Positions 1 through 10,100 of a DNA stretch of 64,000 nucleotides are shown piece after piece; within the stretch, counting starts at the first letter, position 1, and each line of letters opens with the position of its first letter. The notes below the pieces were generated by a model, which saw only the letters and a list, made by a program, of their open reading frames with translations, did no database searches and was not told the DNA's origin. The translations under genes were made by a program, and so were the position numbers. The DNA comes from Gp6-AA40 sp035496255 (lineage in GTDB: Bacteria; Acidobacteriota; Vicinamibacteria; Vicinamibacterales; UBA2999), in NCBI GenBank assembly GCA_035496255.1, contig DATJEU010000042.1, positions 1-64,000 of the forward strand, in the 5' to 3' direction.

Positions 1-122
1 ACGCGGCGACGCGCAACTCGGCGGAGATGATCGAGAACCTGACGCTCTACATGAACAAGGTGCGTCAGGCGGCGATCACGCGCGAAATCATCGAGGTCGT
101 GTCGGGCGCAGCCGCGACGTAG
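1..122 (+). CDS. atpG: ATP synthase F1 gamma subunit, C-terminal end (partial)
   Basis: Only the last 39 codons are present, reading from position 3 to a TAG at 120-122; the gene begins upstream of the window. The tail reads AATRNSAEMIENLTLYMNKV and then VRQAAITREIIEVV, the conserved C-terminal helix of the gamma subunit, which forms the rotor shaft turning inside the alpha3-beta3 head. It lies 36 nt upstream of atpD, the usual atpAGDC order, which fixes the identity despite the short fragment. Confidence 0.93.
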   Translation, partial: AATRNSAEMIENLTLYMNKVRQAAITREIIEVVSGAAAT

Positions 123-128
123 AACAGA

Positions 129-146
129 GGCCGGCCCAGGCCGGCC
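129..146 (+). promoter_or_regulatory. Hairpin between atpG and atpD
   Basis: GGCCGG at 129-134 pairs with CCGGCC at 141-146 around a six-base loop. It fills most of the 36-nt gap. There is no T run, so it is more likely a pause or mRNA-processing element adjusting atpG and atpD levels than a terminator. Its role is inferred. Confidence 0.35.
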
Positions 147-158
147 CGGAACACACAT

Positions 159-1610
<1,452 letters not shown>

Positions 1611-2045
1611 ATGGCCTTGCCAACAAAACTGACCCTGGAAATCGTCACGCCGGATCGGGCGCTCGTCACCGAGCAGGTTGACGAAGTGGAACTGCCGGGT
1701 GCCGACGGCTACTTCGGCGTCCTGCCGGGCCATACGCCGCTGCTTGCTTCGCTGCAGGTGGGAGAGCTGTGGTACCGCGTCGGACAGGAGAAGCACTATC
1801 TGTCGCTCGCATTCGGCTTTGCCGAAGTGCTGCCCGATCGCGTCACCGTGCTGGCGCAGATCGCCGAGCGGGCCCAGGACATCGACGTCGAGCGTGCCGA
1901 GCGCGCGAAGAAGCGCGCGGAAGAAGAACTGGCGCATGCGCGCATCACTCCGCAGACCGACCTCGACTTGGAGCGCGCCCGCATCGCCCTCATGAAGTCC
2001 CTGATTCGATTGCAGGTGGCGTCACGGGCACGTACGCGCGTATAA
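1611..2045 (+). CDS. atpC: ATP synthase F1 epsilon subunit
   Basis: Central-stalk subunit that couples rotation to catalysis and can inhibit ATP hydrolysis. It has 144 residues. The N-terminal beta-sandwich (about 1-88) contains LEIVTPDRALVTEQVDEVELPG and GYFGVLPGHTPLLASL, both typical of AtpC. The C-terminal part (about 90-135) is a charged helical hairpin rich in Arg, Lys and Glu. The ATG follows the atpD TAA without a gap, indicating translational coupling. A long palindromic element begins seven bases after its stop, which may mark the end of the ATP synthase unit. Confidence 0.96.
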   Translation: MALPTKLTLEIVTPDRALVTEQVDEVELPGADGYFGVLPGHTPLLASLQVGELWYRVGQEKHYLSLAFGFAEVLPDRVTVLAQIAERAQDIDVERAERAKKRAEEELAHARITPQTDLDLERARIALMKSLIRLQVASRARTRV

Positions 2046-2051
2046 CGTACC

Positions 2052-2118
2052 TGTAGGGCGCGTCTTGCTGTTTAGACGCGCCGCGCCAGCGCATCGAGAA
2101 AGCAAGATGCGCCCTACA
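2052..2118. repeat. Double palindromic (REP/BIME-like) element
   Basis: The outer arms TGTAGGGCGCGTCTTGCT (2052-2069) and AGCAAGATGCGCCCTACA (2101-2118) are inverted with a single mismatch. Nested inside, GGCGCGTCT (2057-2065) pairs perfectly with AGACGCGCC (2074-2082). It occupies nearly the whole gap between atpC and the exporter permease. Similar GGCGSG/CSCGCC palindromes sit between other genes in the window. It could act as a terminator or mRNA stabiliser for atpC. Confidence 0.75.
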
Positions 2119-2123
2119 CGTAC

Positions 2124-2915
2124 TTGCTCACAAACATCAAACGTCTCTTTCGCTATCGCGCGCTGATACAGAGCCTGGTTGCGCGCGAGCTCAAGGCCCG
2201 CTATCGCGGGTCGGTGCTTGGCTTTCTCTGGTCGTTCGTCAACCCGCTGCTCCTGCTGCTGATCTACAACTTCGTGTTCACGAAGGTGATGCCGCGCGCG
2301 CGCGGAGATATCGAGCCGTACGCGCTGTTCCTGTTCTGCGCGCTGCTGCCATGGACCTGGTTTTCGTCCTCGCTGCTCGATTCGGCGAACGTGCTGATCG
2401 CCGGCGGCAATCTCATTCGCAAAGTCCTGTTCCCGGCGGAAGTGCTGCCGATCGTGACCGTTTTCGCCGGTCTCGTGCACTACGGTCTCGGGCTGATCGT
2501 GCTGGCAGCGTTCTTCATCTACTACCAGCACGCTCCGGCGCTCATCGACCTGCCGTGGCTGCCGGTGATCGTCTTCATCCAGCTCGTGCTGACACTCGGC
2601 CTGTCGCTGTTCATCGCGGCCCTGACCGTGCACTTCCGCGACCTGCGCGACCTGCTCGGGAACCTGATGACGCTCTGGTTCTTCGGGACGCCGATCATCT
2701 ATCAGCTCTCGCGAGCCCCGGCGGGTGCTCGATGGATCCTGAATCTGAATCCGTTCACCCATCTCGCCGTCGCCTACCAGGAAGTGCTGTTCGTGCCGGG
2801 TCCGTTCACCGAATGGCGCCGACTGATCGCCGTCGGCGTCATGTCGTTCGTCGTTCTGGTCGCGGGCTACTTTGTCTTCGATCGGCTGCGTGACACGCTG
2901 GCGGAAGAGGTGTGA
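2124..2915 (+). CDS. ABC-2 type polysaccharide export permease (Wzm-like)
   Basis: Membrane subunit of an ABC exporter for O-antigen or another lipid-linked polysaccharide. It has 263 residues with six hydrophobic segments and the family start LTNIKRLFRYRALIQSL. It also has ARELKARYRGSVLGFLWSF, matching the cytoplasmic amphipathic helix of Wzm/TagG permeases. The TTG start at 2124 is chosen because the family N-terminus begins there. No good ribosome site is visible because a palindromic element ends five bases upstream. Its stop overlaps the ATPase gene start by one base, so the two are coupled. Confidence 0.9.
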   Translation: MLTNIKRLFRYRALIQSLVARELKARYRGSVLGFLWSFVNPLLLLLIYNFVFTKVMPRARGDIEPYALFLFCALLPWTWFSSSLLDSANVLIAGGNLIRKVLFPAEVLPIVTVFAGLVHYGLGLIVLAAFFIYYQHAPALIDLPWLPVIVFIQLVLTLGLSLFIAALTVHFRDLRDLLGNLMTLWFFGTPIIYQLSRAPAGARWILNLNPFTHLAVAYQEVLFVPGPFTEWRRLIAVGVMSFVVLVAGYFVFDRLRDTLAEEV

Positions 2916-4159
2916 TGGTCAACGCCATCGAAGTCCGCGACGTGCACAAGCTGTATCGCCGGTACGGCCGCCGGAAGAACTTCGGCACGCTCAAGAGCGC
3001 ACTGCTCTCCGGCAGCGTCTTTGGCGGCCTGAGACCCGACGACAGCTTCGAGGCGTTGAAGGGCGTCTCGTTCGATGTCGCCGCCGGCAAGACCTTCGGC
3101 ATCATCGGCCGCAACGGGTCCGGCAAGAGCACGATGCTGAAGCTGATTGCCGGCATCGGCAAACCGACGAGCGGTCATGTCAGCGTCACGGGCCGGGTCT
3201 CCGCCTTGATCGAGCTCGGCGCTGGCTTTCATCCTGAGATTTCAGGACGCGAGAACGTCTTCATCAACGGCATGATGCTCGGCCTGTCGAAGCGCGAGAT
3301 CGCCGCGCGCTTCGACGAGATCGTCCGTTTCGCCGAACTCGAACAGTTCATCGACGCGCCGGTCAAGACCTACTCGTCAGGCATGTATATGCGGCTCGGA
3401 TTTGCCGTGGCGATCAACGTCAATCCCGACGTACTTCTGGTCGACGAGGTCCTTGCCGTCGGCGACGAGACCTTCACCCACAAGTGCCTCGACAAGTTTG
3501 CCGAGCTCAAACGAGACGGACGGACGGTACTGCTGGTCACCCATTCGCTCGACATGGTCTCGCGGTTCTGCGACGACGCGCTATGGCTCGACCAGGGCAT
3601 GGTGAAGACATACGGCGATCCCAAGCGCGTCATCGACGCGTACCTCCTCGATGTGGCGCGTCAGGAGAACGAGCGGCTCGAATCAGCCGGCCCGGATTTG
3701 TCGAAGGCGAATGAGGGGCGATGGGGATCTCGCGAGGTCGAGATCACGGATGTTCATCTCACCAGTAATGGCCAGCCGACACACGTGTTCCGGTCGGGCG
3801 CGTCACTGGAAATCCGGATGCATGTACTTCCGGCAGTACCAACCGCCGATTTCGTCTTCGGCGTCGCGATGTTCAATGCCGACGGCGTCTGCTGTTACGG
3901 CACCAACACGCACATCGAAGGCGCGGCGCCGGGAGAACTCTCGGGCGAGTCGGAGGTGACGTTCACGATTCCGTCGCTGGATCTGGTCGAAGGCACCTAC
4001 AAGGTTGACGTCGCCGTGCACAAGGAAAACGGTACGCCCTACGACTATCATCGCCAGCTCTACGCCTTTCGCGTCACGTCGCCAGTGAAGGAAACCGGAA
4101 TCTATCGTCCACCACACCGGTGGTCGTTCGGCGGTGCGGTTCGCATCACGGGACCCTGA
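2915..4159 (+). CDS. ABC transporter ATPase for polysaccharide export (Wzt-like)
   Basis: Cytoplasmic ATPase partner of the preceding permease. Walker A GRNGSGKST is near residues 65-73, the signature loop YSSGMYMRL near 153 and Walker B VLLVDEVLAVGDE near 173-185. ELGAGFHPEISGREN is typical of the Wzt/TagH subgroup. Residues from about 250 form an extra beta-rich domain like the Wzt C-terminal domain that recognises the end of the O-antigen, so export of a modified glycan is inferred. The start is ATG 2915 (TGATG overlap with the permease); GTG 2912 is possible. Its own stop overlaps rfaE2 in the same way. Confidence 0.92.
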   Translation: MVNAIEVRDVHKLYRRYGRRKNFGTLKSALLSGSVFGGLRPDDSFEALKGVSFDVAAGKTFGIIGRNGSGKSTMLKLIAGIGKPTSGHVSVTGRVSALIELGAGFHPEISGRENVFINGMMLGLSKREIAARFDEIVRFAELEQFIDAPVKTYSSGMYMRLGFAVAINVNPDVLLVDEVLAVGDETFTHKCLDKFAELKRDGRTVLLVTHSLDMVSRFCDDALWLDQGMVKTYGDPKRVIDAYLLDVARQENERLESAGPDLSKANEGRWGSREVEITDVHLTSNGQPTHVFRSGASLEIRMHVLPAVPTADFVFGVAMFNADGVCCYGTNTHIEGAAPGELSGESEVTFTIPSLDLVEGTYKVDVAVHKENGTPYDYHRQLYAFRVTSPVKETGIYRPPHRWSFGGAVRITGP

Positions 4160-4641
4160 TGAGGACCACACGCGTCGCCATCAGCACCTGGCAGGAAGCG
4201 GCCGAGCGTGGTGCCGCGGCGCAGCGAGCCGGCGGTAGCGTCGTTTTCACGAACGGCGTATTCGACCTTTTGCATCCAGGGCACGTCAGCTACCTGCAGC
4301 AGGCGCGAGCGCTTGGCGACATGCTGATTGTTGGCCTGAATTCAGACCGATCGGTACGGGCGAACAAGGGACCGGCACGGCCAGTGACGCCCGAGCTCGA
4401 GCGCGCGGAAATCCTCCTGGCGCTCCGCTGCGTGGACGTGGTTGTGGTCTTCGACGAGGGCACGCCGCACGCGGTCATCACTCGCGTTCAGCCCGATATT
4501 CTCGTGAAGGGCGCCGACTGGGGGCCAGACAACATCGTCGGGCGCGACGTCGTCGAGGCGCGTGGCGGCCAAGTTGTGCGTTTGGCGCTGGAGCCGGGCC
4601 TGTCGACGACGGAGCTGATCGATCGGATCCGGCGGCGGTAG
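4159..4641 (+). CDS. rfaE2: D-glycero-beta-D-manno-heptose 1-phosphate adenylyltransferase
   Basis: Transfers AMP to heptose 1-phosphate to give ADP-heptose for the LPS inner core. The 160-residue protein is the stand-alone second domain of HldE/RfaE. The cytidylyltransferase-fold motif FTNGVFDLLHPGHVSYL is near residues 30-46. LNSDRSVRANKGPARPV and VKGADW follow, all typical of the family. ATG 4159 overlaps the Wzt stop (TGATG), which settles the start over the longer frame. The phosphoheptose isomerase gmhA lies 7 kb downstream; the kinase half (rfaE1) is not in the window. Confidence 0.93.
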   Translation: MRTTRVAISTWQEAAERGAAAQRAGGSVVFTNGVFDLLHPGHVSYLQQARALGDMLIVGLNSDRSVRANKGPARPVTPELERAEILLALRCVDVVVVFDEGTPHAVITRVQPDILVKGADWGPDNIVGRDVVEARGGQVVRLALEPGLSTTELIDRIRRR

Positions 4642-4667
4642 ACCGTGTGCGAAAATCGACTGTCTGT

Positions 4668-4691
4668 CCGCCCCCGTGAATCGCGGGGCGG
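4668..4691 (+). terminator. GC-rich hairpin between rfaE2 and mfd
   Basis: CCGCCCC (4668-4674) pairs with GGGGCGG (4685-4691) in the 67-nt gap. It lacks a U tract, so it would at best be a weak terminator. It could also reduce read-through from the exporter operon into mfd. Confidence 0.4.
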
Positions 4692-4708
4692 GGCGTCTCT
4701 GTACGTAA

Positions 4709-7700
4709 GTGGCCACAGTAACCCCATCTCTTACACTTCGTGCGCTGATTAGTCGGGCGGCCGCCAGGGCCGGGCTCGACCGTCCTGGTCCCGTTGTCAG
4801 CGGGCTCACGGCGCCAGCGAAGGCATTGGCGGCGGTGAGTGCCGCTCGCGCGGCGACGACTGGCGTTACCTTGCTGATCGTCCCGACCGATCGCGACGTC
4901 GACCAGATGACTGGCGACGCACGGTACTTCTACGGTGCGCTCGAAGGCGCATCCGCGGCGGCTGTCGAGCGAGCGGTCCTGCCCTTGCCGTCGCTGCAGA
5001 TCGATCCGTATCGGGGCATGACGCCGCATTTTCGCGTTGCGGCGGCGCGTGCACGGGCGCTTCATGCCGCGGCGACCGGCATAGCGCGGCTGATCGTTGC
5101 ATCCGCGGCGGCACTCCTGCCGCGCGTGGCCTCACCCGAGCGCCTGTTGAAAGCCGCAATCGAGATCAAGCCTGGCATCGAGATCGAGCCACAGGATCTC
5201 GCGGACCTGCTCGTGGACGCCGGCTTTACGCGCGAAGATCCGGTCGACGAACACGGCGCATTCACCATCCGCGGTGGCATCGTCGACGTGTTTCCTGCCG
5301 GCGATGCCGAACCGGTGCGAATCGAGTTTGTCGGCGACATGGTCGAAACGCTGCGGCGCTTCGATCCGGCGTCGCAACGCTCGACCGGCCCGACCGACCA
5401 GATCCTGATCGTGCCGGTGCGCGAGCGCTTCGACGACGGTGACGACGCTGGCGGTGTTCGAACCGAGCCCGCTCTGTGGTCGGCGCTCGACTGTCTGGCC
5501 GCGCGCGGTCTTCGCGTCATCGTGTCGGAGTACGAGCAGGTCGAAGAGCAGGCGCGAAAAGTGCGCGAGCAGCTCGCGCAAAGTTACGCGGATGCGAGCG
5601 CCCGCGGTCACGTCGCCACGTCGCCGCCCGACCAATCGTTCATCACCTGGGATGAGATCGAACGGCGCGCACTGACGGCGCCGCGGTTGGAAGAGCTCGC
5701 CATTGACAGCGAAGAAGGCCGACCTGAAGGCCGGCCGCTGTCCGAAGCCGACGCGCAGGCAGACAGACCGAAAAGCGAAGACCGGCATGAAGAGACCGAG
5801 CTTCAGGTTGATTCTCGAGCGGCACGGCAGATTCGATGTACGCCGGCGCTCGGGTTCAAAGGACGTATCGGGGACTGGGTCGCTGACCTCCGCCAGGGAC
5901 GCGAACGTGGCGACACCGTTCTGTTCGTCGCCGAGAGCCCAGGCCTCGCCGAACGCGTCGTCGAGATTTTGCACGACTACGACATCGTGGCGGTTCCCGT
6001 GGAACGTGCCGAGGAAACGTACTCGGCCGCCGTTCTGATTGGTGTCGGTTCGTTGTCTCGCGGCTTCCACCTGTCAGACGCGCAGTTGCAGATTTATGTC
6101 GAGAGCGACGTCTTCGAGGAAGAGCGCCAGGCGCCGGAGAAGCGGCGCAATCTTGCTCGGACGTTCCTGTCGGACCTGCGCGATCTCAAGGTCGGCGACC
6201 TGGTGGTCCACGTGGATCACGGCATTGGTGAATTCGTCGGCCTGAAACAACTGGGGACGACGAGTCGCCCGCACGGCGGGTCGCAGGCCGACGTGCAGGA
6301 ATTCCTCGAGCTTCGTTACTACGGCGACGATAAGTTGTTCGTCCCCGTCGAACGTCTCGATCTCATTCAGAAGTACACCGGCGGCACACGCCCCGCGCTC
6401 GACAAGCTTGGCGGCACCACCTGGGAGAAGGCGAAGACGCGCGTCAAGAAGGCGATGCGCGACATGGCCGAGGAGCTGCTCAAGCTCTATGCACAGCGAA
6501 AAGCGGTGCCGGGCCATCCGTTCGGACCCGACACACATTGGCAGGAAGAATTCGAGGGTGCGTTTCCGTACGAGCCGACCGTCGACCAGGCGAGCGCCAT
6601 CGCCGACATCAAGAAGGACATGGAATCGCCGACGCCAATGGACCGCCTGCTGTGCGGCGATGTCGGGTACGGCAAAACCGAGGTGGCGATGCGCGCCGCC
6701 TTCAAAGCCGTCATGGACGGCAAGCAGGTGGCGTTCCTGGCGCCGACGACGGTGCTCGCGTTCCAGCATCTGAAGACGCTGCGGGACCGGTTTGCCGGCT
6801 TCCCCGTCACGATCGACATGGTCAGCCGCTTCCGCACGCGGCAGGAGATCAAGGAAACCGTTGCGGGCGTGAAATCCGGCAAGATCGACGTGATCGTCGG
6901 GACGCATCGCCTGCTCTCGAAGGACATCGAATTCCGCGATCTTGGCCTGCTCGTTGTCGACGAAGAGCAGCGGTTCGGCGTCGCCCACAAGGAACGCATC
7001 AAGCAGATGCGCAAGAAGGTCGACGTCCTGACGATGACGGCAACGCCGATCCCGCGAACCCTCAACATGTCGCTGGTCGGCATTCGGGACATGTCGATCA
7101 TCGAGACGCCGCCGAAGGATCGCCTGTCGATCCAGACCAACGTCGTCAAGTTCGACTCGCCGGTGATCGAGCGTGCCATTCGTAACGAGCTCGCCCGACA
7201 GGGCCAGGTCTACTTCGTTCACAATCGTGTCGAGTCGATCTTCTCGATCGGCAACCTGCTGCAGCGTCTCGTGCCCGAGGCGAAGATCGCCATCGGTCAC
7301 GGCCAGATGAGCGAGGAAGAGCTCGAGAAGTCGATGCTTTCGTTCGTCGAGCGGCGTGCAGACGTTCTGCTGGCCACGACGATCGTCGAGAACGGCCTCG
7401 ACATTCCGAACGCGAACACGATCATCATCAACCGCGCCGATCGATACGGTTTATCGCAGCTTTATCAATTGCGCGGGCGTGTCGGCCGGTCCGATCGCGC
7501 GGCATATGCGTACTTGCTGATTCCGCCGCAGGACTCGCTGTCGCCGGTTGCGCGCAAGCGGCTTGCAGCCATCAAGGAATTCAGCGATCTCGGCAGCGGG
7601 TTCCGTGTCGCAGCGCTCGATTTGGAGATTCGAGGTGCGGGTAACCTGCTGGGCGGCGAGCAGAGTGGCCATATCGATGCCGTCGGCTTCGAGATGTACA

Positions 7701-8440
7701 TGAAGTTGCTCGAGGAGACGGTGCGTGAGCTGAAGGGCGAGGAGATCGAGGACGACCTTCGCGCGACCGTCAACCTCCGGGTGGATCTGAAGATCGACGA
7801 ATCGTTCATTCCCGACATGAACCAGCGGCTGATGGTCTACCGGAAGATTGCCGCCGCCCGGTCCCAGCGCGAGCTCGAGAACGCTATCGAAGAAGTACGC
7901 GATCGGTACGGCGCCCCGCCGGATTCCGTCCTGAATCTGGCCGAGTACGGCCGTATTCGCATCCTCGCCGACCGCCTCGGCGTTGACGCGATCGACCGGG
8001 AGGGCCGGCTGGTCGTCATCAAATTCCGGCCGACGGCGAAAATTGACCCCATACGCCTGGTGAAAGTGGTGGCCGATACGCCTGGGACCACCATGGTGCC
8101 GCCAGTGTCGGTGAAGCTGGATCTGGAAGAACCGTTCAACGCTGTGACCCGGACCGCGCCAGGCCCGCCCGGCCAGGCTGACACGCCTCGTTCCACAACC
8201 CAACCCGTCCATCCATCGACGCCGTGGGTCAAAAGAAGCGTGTCGCGTCTCCCGCCCGGCGCCCGAGGCAGGGATGGCCGGGGTGACACCACCCAGTCGT
8301 GGTGGACGGCTCGCGCAAGCGCCGGTGAGGTCCGGCCGGGCTTTTCGAAGGACGAGATCCTGAAGAAGCCGCCTCGCGATCCCAAGGGGGACGGGGGCAT
8401 GTTCGAGCGACTCGAGAGGCTGCTGACGGCGCTGTCGTAG
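4709..8440 (+). CDS. mfd: Transcription-repair coupling factor Mfd
   Basis: Removes stalled RNA polymerase from DNA lesions and recruits UvrA. It has 1243 residues, about 100 longer than E. coli Mfd. The order is a UvrB-like N-terminus, an RNAP-binding CarD-like domain (VGDLVVHVDHGIGEFVGL, near residue 495), then an SF2 motor. Walker A GDVGYGKTE is near 650 and DEEQ near 750. The TRCF C-terminal domain follows. The extra length comes from two low-complexity insertions: about residues 332-365, encoded by a palindromic repeat, and about 1145-1200, rich in Pro, Arg, Gly and Ser. The GTG start at 4709 has a weak ribosome site, so the start is less certain than the identity. Confidence 0.96.
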   Translation: MATVTPSLTLRALISRAAARAGLDRPGPVVSGLTAPAKALAAVSAARAATTGVTLLIVPTDRDVDQMTGDARYFYGALEGASAAAVERAVLPLPSLQIDPYRGMTPHFRVAAARARALHAAATGIARLIVASAAALLPRVASPERLLKAAIEIKPGIEIEPQDLADLLVDAGFTREDPVDEHGAFTIRGGIVDVFPAGDAEPVRIEFVGDMVETLRRFDPASQRSTGPTDQILIVPVRERFDDGDDAGGVRTEPALWSALDCLAARGLRVIVSEYEQVEEQARKVREQLAQSYADASARGHVATSPPDQSFITWDEIERRALTAPRLEELAIDSEEGRPEGRPLSEADAQADRPKSEDRHEETELQVDSRAARQIRCTPALGFKGRIGDWVADLRQGRERGDTVLFVAESPGLAERVVEILHDYDIVAVPVERAEETYSAAVLIGVGSLSRGFHLSDAQLQIYVESDVFEEERQAPEKRRNLARTFLSDLRDLKVGDLVVHVDHGIGEFVGLKQLGTTSRPHGGSQADVQEFLELRYYGDDKLFVPVERLDLIQKYTGGTRPALDKLGGTTWEKAKTRVKKAMRDMAEELLKLYAQRKAVPGHPFGPDTHWQEEFEGAFPYEPTVDQASAIADIKKDMESPTPMDRLLCGDVGYGKTEVAMRAAFKAVMDGKQVAFLAPTTVLAFQHLKTLRDRFAGFPVTIDMVSRFRTRQEIKETVAGVKSGKIDVIVGTHRLLSKDIEFRDLGLLVVDEEQRFGVAHKERIKQMRKKVDVLTMTATPIPRTLNMSLVGIRDMSIIETPPKDRLSIQTNVVKFDSPVIERAIRNELARQGQVYFVHNRVESIFSIGNLLQRLVPEAKIAIGHGQMSEEELEKSMLSFVERRADVLLATTIVENGLDIPNANTIIINRADRYGLSQLYQLRGRVGRSDRAAYAYLLIPPQDSLSPVARKRLAAIKEFSDLGSGFRVAALDLEIRGAGNLLGGEQSGHIDAVGFEMYMKLLEETVRELKGEEIEDDLRATVNLRVDLKIDESFIPDMNQRLMVYRKIAAARSQRELENAIEEVRDRYGAPPDSVLNLAEYGRIRILADRLGVDAIDREGRLVVIKFRPTAKIDPIRLVKVVADTPGTTMVPPVSVKLDLEEPFNAVTRTAPGPPGQADTPRSTTQPVHPSTPWVKRSVSRLPPGARGRDGRGDTTQSWWTARASAGEVRPGFSKDEILKKPPRDPKGDGGMFERLERLLTALS
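5705..5742. repeat. Palindromic element inside the mfd coding region
   Basis: GACAGCG (5705-5711) and CGCTGTC (5736-5742) are inverted around an inner GGCCG/CGGCC stem (5717-5721, 5732-5736). The inner sequence GGCCGACCTGA is also found in the palindrome at 33218-33241. It is translated in frame as EEGRPEGRPL at the beginning of a hydrophilic Mfd insertion. Confidence 0.6.
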
Positions 8441-8454
8441 GGGGTGTCGACCCC
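8441..8454 (+). terminator. Short hairpin after mfd
   Basis: GGGGT (8441-8445) and ACCCC (8450-8454) form a five-base stem with loop GTCG directly after the mfd stop at 8440. There is no T tract. It may only be a weak pause, since the next gene starts 31 nt later. Confidence 0.3.
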
Positions 8455-8484
8455 TGATAAGATGTTTGATTCCAAGGATTTGTG

Positions 8485-9549
8485 ATGTTCAAGCGACTGA
8501 CCGTTCTTGCCGCAGCAGCGCTTGCGCTGGCTGCCGTCGTTCCGATCCACGCAGAAATTCTCGAGCAGGTGCTCGTGAAGGTGAATGGCGACATCGTCAC
8601 CAAAAGCGAGTTCGAGCAGCGGCAGGTGACCGAGCTTCGGAGCAAGCCGAATCTGGCCAACGTGTCGCCGACGAGCCCTGAGCTGCAGAAGGCGATTGCG
8701 GAGATCACGCCCGATCTCATCCTCGACATGGTGGACCAGCTGCTGCTGGTGCAGCGCGGACGCGAGCTCGGTTACACGCTGACCGACGACCAGTACAAGA
8801 ACGTGCTGGACAGCATCAAGAAACAGAACAAGATCGACACCGACGAGCAGTTCCAGCAGGCACTGAAGGAGTCAGGCATGAGCGCCACCGACCTGCGCAA
8901 GGAGATCGAGAAGAACGCGCTCGTCCAGCGGGTCCAGCAGACCGACGTGATGGAGAAGATCAGCGTCACCGAGGAAGAAACGCGCACGTACTACGACGCG
9001 CACCGCGAGGAATTCACGACCCCCGCCGAGATCACGCTCCGTGAGATCTTCATCCAGGTGCCGCAGGATGAGCGCGGGGTCAACGTGGCGGCTGACGATG
9101 CGGCGAAGGAGAAGGCGGATAGCATCCGCAACCGCGCGCTCGCGGGTGAGCCGTTCGCGCGCCTTGCCGTCGAAGCGTCTGCGTCGCCGTCGAAGTCGAA
9201 TGGCGGGCTCGTTGGTCCGATCAAGGAACAGGAGCTCGCGCCGGCGCTGCAGGAGATTATCGACAAGATGAAGCCGGGCGACATCAGCGAGGTGATGCGC
9301 GTGCCGCGTGGCTATCAGATTCTGCGGCTGGAAAGCCGCAGCGCCACGAAGATCCGCACGTACGACGAGGCGCGCGACGACATCAGCCGCAAGGTGGCGC
9401 AGAACAAATCGCAAGGTGAGCTGATGAAATACCTCGAACGCCTGCGAGGGGAAGCCACGATCGTCTGGCGCAATGACGAATTGAAGAAGGCCTACGATCT
9501 GGCACTGCAGAAGCGCGAGAAGGAACTGGCGGGGCAGCAGGGCGCCTGA
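8485..9549 (+). CDS. SurA-like periplasmic peptidyl-prolyl cis-trans isomerase
   Basis: Predicted periplasmic chaperone/foldase for outer-membrane proteins. It has 354 residues. A signal peptide (KRLTVLAAAALALAAV, cleavage after HA near residue 24) precedes a SurA N-terminal helical domain (about 25-160). One parvulin domain follows (about 180-280, with EITLREIFIQV and GYQILRLESR). SurA of E. coli has two parvulin domains, so this is a one-domain relative. ATG 8485 has AAGGA nine bases upstream; GTG 8482 is the alternative. It is followed after two bases by the NusG paralogue, placing it at the head of a tightly packed run. Confidence 0.88.
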   Translation: MFKRLTVLAAAALALAAVVPIHAEILEQVLVKVNGDIVTKSEFEQRQVTELRSKPNLANVSPTSPELQKAIAEITPDLILDMVDQLLLVQRGRELGYTLTDDQYKNVLDSIKKQNKIDTDEQFQQALKESGMSATDLRKEIEKNALVQRVQQTDVMEKISVTEEETRTYYDAHREEFTTPAEITLREIFIQVPQDERGVNVAADDAAKEKADSIRNRALAGEPFARLAVEASASPSKSNGGLVGPIKEQELAPALQEIIDKMKPGDISEVMRVPRGYQILRLESRSATKIRTYDEARDDISRKVAQNKSQGELMKYLERLRGEATIVWRNDELKKAYDLALQKREKELAGQQGA

Positions 9550-9551
9550 CA

Positions 9552-10088
9552 ATGCTCGAGGAAGTCGCCCTCGTGCGCGAGGTCACCGATCCGGAGGTCC
9601 GCTGGTACGCGCTCTGGACCCGATCCCGTCACGAGCAGGTGGTGCGCGAGCAACTGGCGCAGAAGCAGATCGAAGCGTTTCTGCCGACAGTGACGCGCTG
9701 GAGCCGCTGGAAGGATCGCAAGAAGAAGGTCGACTGGCCGCTGTTCCCTGGTTATTGCTTCGCGCGATTCAACCCGCGGCAGGCGCGTTTGCCCGTTCTC
9801 AGGTGCGCCGGCGTGGTCAGCATCATCGCGTTCGAGGGCGGCGAACCCGCGCCCATTCCCGAGCACGAAATCGAAGGCATTCGGCACCTGGTCGACAGCG
9901 ATCTCGCGTTCGATCCGTGCCCGATGATCCGGGAGGGCATGATGGTCGAGGTCGTACACGGTCCTCTCAAGGGTGTGATTGGCCGATTGGTGCGCAAGAA
10001 CGACAAGGCGCGCCTCGTCCTCTCCGTCGAGATGATCGGTCAGGCCGTGAGCGTCGAAGTCGACGCCGCCGATGTGCGAGCGTACTAA
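9552..10088 (+). CDS. NusG-family transcription antiterminator (UpxY/RfaH-like paralogue)
   Basis: Residues about 16-115 form a NusG N-terminal domain (RWYALWTRSRHEQVVREQL, FPGYCFARF). Residues about 125-175 form a KOW domain with GMMVEVVHGPLKGVIGRLVR. It has 178 residues. It is not linked to secE or rplK as housekeeping nusG would be. It sits between a SurA-like gene and dus, ahead of gmhA, GDP-fucose synthase and the dprE-like pair. This placement and the WYALWTRSRHE start fit the specialised paralogues (UpxY, RfaH, LoaP) that suppress termination in long surface-polysaccharide operons. That role is inferred. Confidence 0.85.
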   Translation: MLEEVALVREVTDPEVRWYALWTRSRHEQVVREQLAQKQIEAFLPTVTRWSRWKDRKKKVDWPLFPGYCFARFNPRQARLPVLRCAGVVSIIAFEGGEPAPIPEHEIEGIRHLVDSDLAFDPCPMIREGMMVEVVHGPLKGVIGRLVRKNDKARLVLSVEMIGQAVSVEVDAADVRAY

Positions 10089-10100
10089 ACGCCTCCGCGT

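Noticed and set aside
4231..4241. GGCGGTAGCGT resembling the ops element recognised by RfaH
   Set aside because: It is inside rfaE2, reads as normal Gly-Gly-Ser-Val codons, and is upstream of the NusG paralogue by 5 kb. Chance or coding constraint explains it better.
6074..7300. 408-codon minus-strand open frame
   Set aside because: Antisense to the Mfd helicase domain; no motifs or ribosome site.
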